This document shows positions 12,101 to 21,810 of a stretch of DNA of 64,000 nt, piece after piece (positions within the stretch are counted from its first letter, which is position 1; the number at the start of each line of letters is the position of its first letter). The notes beneath the pieces were generated by a model. It ran no database searches. It was given only the letters and a program-made list of their open reading frames with translations, and was not told the origin of the DNA. Source of the stretch: Vitellaria paradoxa (lineage: Eukaryota > Streptophyta > Magnoliopsida > Ericales > Sapotaceae). The stretch lies in contig CM034238.1 of assembly GCA_019916065.1 (NCBI GenBank), forward strand, positions 39,399,375-39,463,374, given 5' to 3'. The position numbers and the translations under genes are program-made.

Positions 12101-12480
12101 AGTTAAGTCCTTACTACATTAGACCGTATGAGATTATACAAAGAATTGGGAAAACTGCATACAGGTTAGCTCTACCTCCAGAATTGTCAAGATTCCATGA
12201 CGTGTTCCATGTGTCAATGTTGCGTAAGTATATCCCAGACTCGTCTCATGTATTGACATCTCAACCCGTTGAATTGAAAGAAGATTTGTCTTATTTGGAG
12301 GAGCCAGTACGAATTTTGGATAGAAGGGATCAAGTTTTGCAAAATAAGATAATACCATTGGTGAAGGTATTATGGAGAAGCCACGCTGTGGAGGAAGCCA
12401 CTTAGGAGAGTGAGGAGAACATGCAAAAACAATACCCATATTTATTCCCACCACGTAAGAATTTCAAAGACGAAATTCGT
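9106..12480 (+). pseudogene. Degenerate pol: protease, RT, RNase H, integrase, chromodomain
   Basis: All domains lie in one frame. Protease: ALIDSGSTHSFIS, active-site DSG at 9148-9156. Reverse transcriptase: [12 protein letters not shown] near 9810-9850 and the catalytic FIDD at 10117-10128. RNase H: VIYSDAS near 10555 and [10 protein letters not shown] near 10745. Integrase: zinc-finger residues around 11208-11330 (CLTC visible), catalytic D at 11416, E at 11707. The second Asp is changed to Asn at 11599 (ANRDPKF where the family has SDRD); its 35-residue spacing to the Glu is kept. The tail (FHDVFHVSMLRKY, then an acidic stretch) fits a chromodomain. In-frame stops occur at about 9334, 9958, 10204, 10324, 10801, 11260, 11398, 11740, 11929 and 12403, so no full polyprotein can be made. 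Confidence 0.9.
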
Positions 12481-12497
12481 TAAGGGGAGGAGAGTTA
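12481..12497 (+). promoter_or_regulatory. Polypurine tract of the gypsy element
   Basis: taaggggaggagagtta lies directly before the 3' LTR start (tgacatctt), where plus-strand priming occurs in LTR elements. Confidence 0.8.
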
Positions 12498-12672
12498 TGA
12501 CATCTTACATTTTCATTTTTTTAATTACATTACTCATTGAATTTTTATTTTATAATTTGAAATTTAATGGTGTTAATTTAGTTTAATCTAAATCAATTAG
12601 TAAATAGATTAAGTAAATTACTAAGTTAATTGTTGAAAAAAAAATAATGTGGCGGTTGGTGTGGGTGTGATG

Positions 12673-12706
<34 letters not shown>

Positions 12707-12855
12707 TTATATATGTATATGTGAGTGTGTGCGTGTGTGATATGTTATATATATATATATATGTATATATAAGTTTATGTGTGTGTGAACATGTACAGGT
12801 TATGGAAGAAAACAAAATGAAATGAAGTTACAAAGTCACCATATATGCATATGTC

Positions 12856-12888
<33 letters not shown>

Positions 12889-14455
12889 AATTTATGATTT
12901 GTAAAGAAAAAAAAATGAAAAGTCAAGGAAATTTAATGAGGGTGGTTGGGGTGGCAGAAGACTTAAGTCTTCTTTCTTATTTTTCCCATGAATATATACA
13001 CTTGCGTGTAGTAGAGATCGGCAAGAAAGGAAAAAAAATTTACAGTAAGGAAGAACGAAGGGAAAAAAATAATGAGAAGGAAAGCGAGAAAGAAATTGTG
13101 GGAAAGAGAAAAATTTTAATGTTTTGCCAGTTGCTGAGGTATGTTATTTTATTTTATTAGTTTAAAATCAATTATAGGGAAGTTTAAACAAATTAAGTAT
13201 GTTGAAAATAGGGTGGTTGGATTCTATTTCTTAAATTTACTTTATTACTTGATTTGAGTTATATTTCAACTGTTTGATGCCTGATCTGCATAGTTTGTTT
13301 GGATTAGATTTAGGACCCGAAGAGAATCAGCAGCAACCACCCCAGTAGGTTAATTTTCTCAAAAAATTTGTTGTCCAGGTGGGTATATTAAACGTAAGGA
13401 TAAAAGGTATTAAATATTCATTAACAAATTTTATTTATTTATTTGTTGGTGTCATTATTTAATCATTTTGATGTGAATTGTTGAATATTTATGAATTATT
13501 GTATTATTGGATTAGATATGAGGTGCAACTATTTTGTGGAACGATAAGTTTGGAAAGTAATATTTTACTGGGAGAAAAAACATCATTGCTTATTAGCATG
13601 GATTGTGTGCATTACACTAGCATTATGGTCAGATGGGGCCAGAAAAATAAAATAAATACATAAATGAGGCCAGATGGGACCAATGATGAGGCCAAATGAG
13701 GCCATGTCAGATGGGACCAATGATGAGGCCAAATGAGGCTAATGGATATGCTAAATTAAAGCCGTTGTCCACAATTGAGCGCTCAACTCATAGGCCAGAT
13801 GGGGCCGAATGTGTGTTGCATTATCATTTGCATCATTTATCATGTAAATATATTATATGATGGCTAGTTGGGGCCTAGTGATGATGATGACGATTGATTT
13901 ATGATAAGTGACGAGGAATTGTGAGTTGGAATGTTTTTATTACTGTTAGGTTATGATACATTTAAATTAATGAATATTTGATTATGGAATAATTGTCTGG
14001 ATAATTACTGTGGATTATTCTTGATGCGTGTTTATTATCTTTTATGTTAAGGTTAATACATCCACTGAGTGTATGACACTCACACCTAAATTTATACATT
14101 TCAGGTTGAGTCTAGAAGTTGCTACAAGTGCTCAGAGGAAACTTTGAGTGATTCTGTTTTACCTATTCTGCCATGAGTTAGTGTTTAAAATTTGTATAAA
14201 TAAATCTAGAGTTTTAATAGTACCAGACTGAAGCGAGGTTTAATAGGTGAGAAACCAGAAGTTTGTATTTATTTAAGCGTTTGTGAAATTTTGGTTAGTA
14301 TGCCGAATAATGAATATAAATCTGATAGGTTGTATTGTGTTTAAATAAGGGCTTCTTGGTATAAATAGTGTTTATTAATACAGGACGGATGGAGGAAGTA
14401 AAGTGTCCCCTCTATTTAGGGAACTAAACATGTATACTAAAATAGGGGTGTGACA
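12498..14455 (+). repeat. 3' LTR of the gypsy element
   Basis: Starts tgacatcttacatt and ends ggggtgtgaca. Its length of 1958 bp exceeds the 5' LTR mainly because the (AT)n (about 12676-12770) and (GT)n (about 12857-12888) runs are longer. The GGCCAGATGGG subrepeats at about 13630-13810 are arranged differently from the 5' LTR. Confidence 0.88.
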
Positions 14456-14577
14456 GTTTCTATCTTTATTTCAGAGAAAAAATAGTAATTGAAAATAAAA
14501 ATTAAAAACAAAAATTGTTGAAGATGAACGAAAAAAATCATAAATGCTTGCAAATGAGCTTTAAATTTAATTAGTGT

Positions 14578-14830
14578 TTTTTTTATGAAAATATCCCTTA
14601 AAATATCAATTTTTTTCTATTTTGTCCCCAAACTATCAATCGCATCTATTACATTCTCGAACTATCTGATTTCGTTTTATTTAGTTCGAATCCATTAAAG
14701 TTAACAGATAGAGTTAGTGTTCGGATTAAATAGAATGGAATTTGATAGTTCCAGGATGTAAGAGCTGTATTTAATAGTTTGAAAACGAAATAAAAATAAG
14801 GAATACTTTGAGAGATATTTTCATAAAAAA
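14578..14830. mobile_element. Foldback MITE, copy 2
   Basis: The left end tttatgaaaatatcccttaa and right end gagagatattttcataaa are inverse complements. The middle (gttaacagatagagttagtg) is the reverse complement of the middle of copy 1 at 4507-4759. About 250 bp, no coding capacity. Confidence 0.62.
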
Positions 14831-16489
14831 CTCGAATGCGAATAACAATAACTTTCTAAAAATTTTTAAAATATAAATTATTTTAAATTCATTGTTTCAT
14901 GTGTAAGATCTATAATAACCGGTATTTGAATTTAGGAATATAAAATATATATATTCAATAGTGCGGAAGTATACTTGTTTATTCCATGATTCTTAAATGT
15001 CAATAGGAGAGGTATTCAAGATTGAAATCAACCTTGGTGGTTATGAATATTCTTCTCTATGCCCGAGATTTGAATGATGGCTTTTTATGAGTAAAAACAC
15101 CGTCTGCCTAAGGTAGATAGGAGGTTTAGCCATATATATAGCGTAAATCTTAACCTCACCAAACCCTTCCATAAAAGACAGACAGTGGACTCTAAAGATA
15201 GACAGTGGACTCTTTAGACCGACACTATTAACCATCCAACCACATAATTAATATATCTGATAGGTGTATAGAAACTCAGTCCATATGGATCACTTTTTTA
15301 TTAGGTCCATTCTATATATCTCAAGTTTAAACTTGGATTCAACTTGTTTTGTTAAAACCAAAATTTAATTGATGTGTATGCTCAATTTAAAAAAAATACT
15401 AACATGACGATATTATATAATTAAAATTTTCAAACTAAAATGAGTTTATATGCATGGTTTAATATATTAAGAAAAGTTGAATTCCTAAATTAAAATTAAA
15501 AAAAAAATGTCAGCTTCCCATTATAATCAAAACTTGTTTTATTGCAGGAAAATAAAGAACGTATATATTAAATTAGAAAAATAGTTCCACTTAAACTATT
15601 AATAAGGATAAGTAATTATTTTTGTCTAGGCCAAGATAAAATAAAGTTGATATTTTAAAAAAAATAGTACTTTTGAGTGTGTTTGATTGTAAGAATTAAA
15701 TAATGAAGTATAAGTAATATTATATAATAATATATGAGATTGAATATAATAATATATGAGATCGGTTTATCAAAATTTATCAAAATTAACTAATTTTAAT
15801 AACTTTTTTCAATTTCTTCAAATCATGTTCCATCACATAACACTTTTTTTTACCAATTTTTTATATTTTTCTTATACTTTTTACCATTCAAGATAGGGGA
15901 TATATCATCTCATCCTCACATGACACAGCGTATTCCCCATTTTGAAGAATATAAACTCCAATTTGATTATATAATATCATAAATCAAACCAAGAACTAAA
16001 ATTAAATTGATCAAAAAATAGTAATAAGAAAATAAATTGCATATCCAATTTTTAATTTATATCCCATAACGAAACACGCAAAAACCTTAAATTGTCCTGA
16101 GTGGCAAGCAGCAATAGGATCCATAAAATGGGTAAAAATTGGCATCACAAAAAAGTTCAACGGACCATTCCAGCTTTGCCGTTGGTGGGGGTGGAAAATT
16201 TATTAAATCTATAATAAAATTAATTCTTTTAGTTGAATTTAATTTTGTTTCTTCGTTCCAATTTTAGCGGATGTCCCTGGTTAAATTAACAATTCAATTA
16301 TATTTCAAAAAATTAAAAATTAAACAATTCAATTTAATTTACGATTTGAGATATCGATTAATTTAATTAAACTAATGCTACAATATAATTGATATATGCG
16401 TTTGGTGTAATAAAAAATAAGATAAATTGAGATAAAATGTGGTTAAGAATTAATTTTGGTGCATTTTTTGTATCCGAATAGTAGCAAAC
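14831..16489. other. Gene-free AT-rich region
   Basis: No gene is seen. One local feature is a 20-bp period tandem at 15181-15213, where gacagtggactct occurs twice. The rest is AT-rich with A/T runs and short direct repeats (ataatatatgagat twice near 15730-15760). Confidence 0.5.
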
Positions 16490-16715
16490 CGTAGGAATGG
16501 TTGCCCCAAAACCGTTTCTACAGATTTAACAAATTCACACTCAATGTTTTATTTTATATGCGCACAGCATCAAAACAGTGGGAACGGTTTTTTCAAATTT
16601 GTTCTCACAGATTAAAAAAAAATTCATATAAAATAACAATAATGGTACTCGTTTCAAAGTTTTTCGACTCAAAAAATATGATTGTCAAAAAAATTTACAC
16701 ATTTGATTAACCTCT
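16490..16715 (-). repeat. Dispersed repeat, minus-strand copy
   Basis: Read on the minus strand, this sequence (tttgacaatcatatttt, then gagtcgaaa, then tattgttattttat) matches 41660-41760 on the plus strand. It includes a diverged form of the element's attccgtt/aacgg palindromic words. It is a dispersed non-coding repeat of unknown class. Confidence 0.5.
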
Positions 16716-17520
16716 TTTCGAATTTTTTGTTTTTTTTAAAGAAATATTGAAATTTTTTTAAATTAGTAATGACGAGAATTTAAGTGATTTATAAAAGTTG
16801 TTAGAGATTTATTTTGTTTTATAGAGTTTGATGGTAAGCGTAACGCATACATCATATATTAAATATGGAAGATTCGTTTTAAAAAATATAAAAAAATACT
16901 ATATTTGAGATTATGTTGTAATTATGAGATTGAATTCGTCAAATAATTAATTTAAAATAATTTTTATTAAATGAATTAAGCTACAGTAATCCAAGTTTTA
17001 TAATTAGAATGCCTTTTTTTTCTTTTTATTTTAGGAGGAGTAAAAATTATATTTATCTATAAATATTATTTAGGAACAATTGACTGAATCTGTGATGGTA
17101 CATATTATATGATATATGATATTTTTTATTCTGTAAAATCATTAAATTAAATTAAAAAATTATTAAAAATTTCAAACCAGCAATATACAATTTGATTTAA
17201 ATTTTAGTATCATCCCGAAAGCAAAGACCTCGTTTAGCACTCCAAAAATTTAAAAAAAAAAATGAATTAAAAAATAATATTTTCGGACATTTAATTAGTA
17301 CAATTTACAAATTTTAATAAGAACCATTTAAAGGTAGTATCGATTATTTGTTTGAACAGTTTTTATGAGGAAATTTGTTAAAAAACTTAAAATTTAAATA
17401 TTTAGTAGACAAAATTTGGTAAAAGTTAATAAAAACGTATAAAATGGGAAATTTTAAAATAAATAAAAAAATAAAATAAACAAAAATTTATAAAAATAAA
17501 AAAATTATAAATTTTGGAGC
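16716..17520. other. Gene-free AT-rich region
   Basis: AT-rich with many TTAAAAATT and AAAATTTT words. No coding, RNA or clear transposon signal is seen. Confidence 0.5.
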
Positions 17521-17534
17521 GACAAACGCCCCCG

Positions 17535-17870
17535 AAGTGCTTACTCCTAATTGTTGGGGTTTTACACACGCATAAATACCGTCAAATCTCGACATACCTG
17601 ACTAGGGTCTTCCAGTTGCCTGTCACGTAAGCACCAACATTGAGTTACGTGAAATTAGCATGTTGTCTTGTCTATCGTCACGCGATAACAGCCGCAGCCG
17701 TCTAGCTCAGGGTCTCTTTTGCTTGTGACGTATGGTTTTGAGGACGAAAACACACCTGCAAGCTAATCATTGCAAACAGCCAGTCAGTCTCTGTGACTTC
17801 CAGACAATCATATTACAGCCCATAAGCCAATTTTCTAATTGGTTCGATACAAACGGGGCGTTTGAACGGA
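17535..17870. other. GC-richer non-coding island
   Basis: Sharply less AT-rich than its surroundings and without a long open frame on either strand. It contains TGACGT (in gtgacgtatgg, about 17725), cacgtaa near 17625, cgtcacgcgata near 17680, and an inverted CCAAT pair (ccaattttctaattgg, about 17828-17843). This could be a regulatory region, the end of a decayed gene, or a repeat fragment. I cannot tell which. Confidence 0.4.
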
Positions 17871-17879
17871 GAAAAAGGA

Positions 17880-18992
17880 TGTGTTTGGAGTTGTATAAAA
17901 ATGTATAAAATAAAATAAAATTGTAAAAATAAATATCTCGTAATTCATGTAATCATGTGATGAGTGAAAAATTTAAATTTTATTATCTCATAATTCGTAT
18001 TTGTAGAGATTTGTAAGATTTTATTTTATTTTATTTTATTTTACTTCAAACGAAGCCAAAATTATAAAAAAATATAAAAAATTAATATAAAAGTGATATG
18101 TTAAGCAAGTTGGTCGAAGGTAGGTAAATAAATTTTTATTTTAATAATTTTTAGTAAAATTTAATAAATTAAACATTTCTTACAACTTTTATGTTTTAGA
18201 GTTTTGGTAAAACATTTAGCATTTGAGAAAATAAATTAATAGTCGAGTTATGAGTTACTAACTTTTTGATTTTTTTTTTAAATAACCAAATTACTTTCTT
18301 ATATCTTAATTTTTTTTTTTAAATATTGAAGCTTAAAATATCAAATTGACAAAAAATTAAAAAATTATATTTTTTTAAATATAAAAAAGTATTTTAGCAG
18401 TTAGTTAGTAACCTGTTGCAAAAAAATTAGTTTTTTTTTTTCTTTCAAAACTCAGTTTAAGATTTATCAATTTTAATGAATGTACATGGTACGTTTGGCG
18501 CACTGAAGGATGCTGAAAAAAATCTGAAAATCTCTAAATATTATTTATTTTTTATCTCACTGTACAAATTACGAACTTACAAATTATCAAAAATTATCTT
18601 TTTTTTTGCCATTCCAAACGCATTATCAAAACACTAAGTTTTGTTGAGTTGACGAGAAATATAATAATTATTTTTCTTTTAACTTAACTTAACTTAAAAG
18701 TTATTAAAATTTTTACCAATATTAAAAAATTACCAAAAATTACTTAAAATTTTTATTTATTTTAACAAGACACTTAAAAATTGTTAAAGTTATTAAAAAT
18801 TTCTATTTATTTTATCAAACACACGAAAAATTTTAGCTACTAACTTTAGGTTTGTTTGGAGTAAGAAAAAAGTGAGATAAATTGAGAGTTTGTAATGCGT
18901 GCAGTGAAAGAAAAAAGTTAATGTGATATAAAATTAACAGAGATTTATAAAATTTTTTGTTATTTTTCAGCAAACCCAACGAGGCCTTTAAG
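17880..18992. repeat. Cluster of short MITE-like repeats
   Basis: Three members of a family with ends like tttggagtgataaaaa and a core like ataattcgtatagtgagata: about 17880-18058, 18497-18640 (inverted) and 18848-18985. Between them at about 18640-18830 is a second family rich in aaaagttattaaaatt, also seen at 34840-35145 and 39955-40235. All are non-coding. Both families are diverged, so boundaries are approximate. Confidence 0.45.
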
Positions 18993-19645
18993 TTACTACA
19001 AATTTGATTTTCAAATGTGGCTAAGGTTATGTTTAGAAAACCTTGTAATTTATCATTTTTTAATTATTTAATTTTTTGATTTTTTTGGAATGATTAAATC
19101 TATCTCTTCACATATTAAATTTTTTTAAATTACGAAAGACAAAAATGTTAAATTAATAAAATATTCAAAATTAAAAAACCAATTTATTAAGTACCGTTTG
19201 GATGACTTAAAAAAGAAAAAAAATAATATAAAACTGACCGTGATAAAATTTAATAAAAAATTAAAAAAATTAATAACTTTTTTGTAATTTTTTTGAATCT
19301 AACTACTAAAAATACTATATAATTTTGCGCAACTAAACGACGAGCGAAGTGCGTCTCATATATAATTAATCGTATCCCTCAACTTTATACTTCAATCAAA
19401 CACATCATAAAGGAGGATGCATGGGGATTGAAAAGGTACGGAAAATTCTAACAAGCTTAAAAAATAATAATAATAAATAAATAAAGAGGGGAAGGGCGCT
19501 ACCGTGAAACAAATTAATGGTCTTGATTTAATTGTACTGATTTAAGAGTTTTAATTTGATTTAGTTAAATTAATTTTAAAATAAAATTAAAATTAAAAGA
19601 TATCTCATTAAATTATAATTAATATAAAATATGAAAAATCTTTTT
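18993..19645. other. Gene-free AT-rich region
   Basis: AT-rich DNA with further weak matches to the MITE-like repeats on its left (for example at 19195-19340). No gene is seen. Confidence 0.45.
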
Positions 19646-19755
19646 ATTTTTTATTTTTGGATAGTTAAGCGGGATGGACCCTTGGGTTTGGAACCTGAGT
19701 GGTGAGTAAGGTATAAGGAAGCATTTTTCACTGAGCCAACAGCCAAGCTTAAAAA
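19640..19755 (-). mobile_element. SINE-like sequence, minus strand
   Basis: On the minus strand the order is tggctgttggctcagtg (A-box-like), then aggttccaaaccca (B-box-like, one base off the GWTCRANNC core), then an A-rich tail (aaaaataaaaaataaaaag). The flanks aaaaatctttttattt and aaaaatatttttttct could be a diverged target-site duplication. The class is inferred from this layout alone. Confidence 0.45.
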
Positions 19756-21240
19756 TATTTTTTTCTTCTTAAAATGTAATCAAATTTAAGCCATTATTTT
19801 TTCACTACAGTATCTATAGTGAAATTTTTCATTACAGTCTCTTAGAATCCAAAGGAAAGAAGGTTAAAGGAGATAAATGAATAAAAAATAGATCGAAGAA
19901 ATCACACAACGTGCGTGCCTTTTCTTGAATTTTTTACAAAAATAAAATTACCACTTGAATTTATTTTAATTTTTTTTAACACAATTAGGGCATAATATCA
20001 TTTTTTCAAAAATACAAAAATAAAAAGAAATTATATTGGAAGGGGAGCAACCATTTTATTAATACCTTAGAAATTGAAGTCCCCTAAAGTAACTAAATTT
20101 TAACGGTATCGGTAAATGGGCGGATTGAGGATTTATATTAGTGGGGCAAATGAGGTAAATTACACCGGATAAAATTACATTTTTTATGTAAAATAAAGAT
20201 AAAATAAAAGTAAAAGTACAATGATAACAAAAATTTAATAATAATGGGATATAAATATTATTTATAAAAAAATTAAAATAAGAGTAATAAAATCTTAATA
20301 TAATTTTCTAAATTAGCGGACAATCGCCGCTATTAAACTTTTAGCGGATCAGCTCAAGAAAACACCCATCCACTTTTTCTTAAAAAATTTGATAACACCG
20401 TTTATGTGAACCGTTATCCAAGTGTTCTCAATTTCTTTCTCCTTGTTTTATTTATTTTATTATTATTATTTTTTTAAAGCTTCTTTCTCCTTATTTGGAT
20501 TGGTGTCTGTCCCTCTTTTTAATACCCGGCCATTTTTTTTTTTTTTTTTGAAACTGTTACTACCAGGCCATTTGGTATATAAGCAAGCGAGGGGGCATTT
20601 AGAGTGATAAAAAATAAGATAATTTAACATAATTTGTAAATTTTTAATTCATGTAATGAGATAAAAAGTAAATAATTTTTTAAAATTTTTAGAAGTTTTC
20701 AGAATTTTTTAGTGCACCAAATATACCTAAAATTTGCATACTAAGTTGTCGCATACTACTTTTTTTTTTAGGTGTTGATTATTTCACAAAAATTTATATA
20801 AACAAGTAAAAATTGATAAAAATTAAAATATTATAGAAATTAAAAAATTAATAAAAATTAATTATATGTTTAGTGAAAAAATAGAGAAAATTAGATACAA
20901 TCGATAAAAGTTAAGTTTGGGGGGGTGTTTGATAAATCAAAACACTCCCAAGTTTTGGATCCATCTATAAAGAGCATTTGGAGCTTCAATTTATTTTAAA
21001 AAATTCCTAAAATTTTTAATTTTTTTCAATCAAATTTTTTTATGTTTCACGTATACATCACTTGAGCATTAACTTCTATCTCTTTCTTTTTAATTTTAAT
21101 TTTTTTTTAACTCTCTCGAACTCTAAAATGTAAGCAAAGCATGGGCTAATCTCACTATATACTAATTTCATGCACCTGCAGTGCTCTCTCCGCTGCACTA
21201 TTGGAATCGAAACACGCAGTTTGCCCACGTATAATCAATA
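19756..21240. other. Gene-free region upstream of the transporter gene
   Basis: Mostly AT-rich. A repeat of the ataattcgtatagtgagata family lies at about 20600-20730. A short segment near 20115-20165 (gggcggattgagg..gtggggcaaatgagg) resembles the edge of the element at 31990-32545. No gene is seen. Confidence 0.45.
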
Positions 21241-21249
21241 TATGCAATC

Positions 21250-21259
21250 TATATAAATA
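21250..21259 (+). promoter_or_regulatory. TATA-like box of the transporter gene
   Basis: tatataaata lies about 430 bp upstream of the ATG at 21691, just before a (GA)n run (about 21266-21298). A transcription start near 21285 would give a ~400-nt leader with pyrimidine-rich and GA-rich tracts. This is inferred from sequence alone. Confidence 0.35.
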
Positions 21260-21690
21260 TGGATAGAGAGAGATAGAGAGAGAGAGAGAGGGAGAGAGGT
21301 TTCGTGATTCTAGTTACTTCTGTTGGGTCAGTGTCGCTGGGGTTAGGTTGCTTTCCGAGGAATATGTAGGCACATACACTTCTCCTAACTCCCTGTATTG
21401 GTCACAACTCCCTCGCCTAATCCTCCTTACATATTACTCTTTTACCTGACGTCCCTGTCTCATTCTCTGTTCATCAACTCGACTGATGAATAAAAAAAAA
21501 ATAAAAATATATTCAATGCAACCTGTCTATATATCCCGTATACACAAATAATATAGAGAGAGAGAGAGAGAGAGACGGAGGAGAGGCTTGTCTTCCTGTT
21601 CTTCTGTCGCAAGCTCTGCCTCTGCTTCTCCCTCCGGCTTTGCGAGGTTCAGTGCTTCCCAGGGACTGAAGCAGAAGACAAACAGAAAAA

Positions 21691-21777
21691 ATGTCGAATA
21701 TATTTGTGCCACACCCAGTAAAGGTACAGTTACCCGGAATCGACTTCTGTGTTACTAGCAATCCTCCATGGGGTGCG

Positions 21778-21810
<33 letters not shown>

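Larger units (their letters stand above)
5521..14455 (+). mobile_element. Ty3/gypsy LTR retrotransposon, chromodomain type, inactive
   Basis: A structurally complete element of 8.9 kb: 5' LTR, iMet-type primer-binding site, gag, protease, reverse transcriptase, RNase H, integrase, chromodomain-like tail, polypurine tract, 3' LTR. The domain order PR-RT-RH-INT and the chromodomain-like end fit the Tekay/Del lineage of chromoviruses (family knowledge). From the zinc-knuckle region through integrase the coding frame never shifts but is cut by many in-frame stops, mostly TAG. The integrase also lacks its second catalytic Asp. The flanks (ttttg left, gtttc right) do not form a clean 5-bp target-site duplication, so either the site has mutated or the ends have been altered by recombination. 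Confidence 0.9.

Noticed and set aside
12134..12454. 106-codon minus-strand frame inside the gypsy pol
   Set aside because: It is the antisense shadow of the integrase/chromodomain region.
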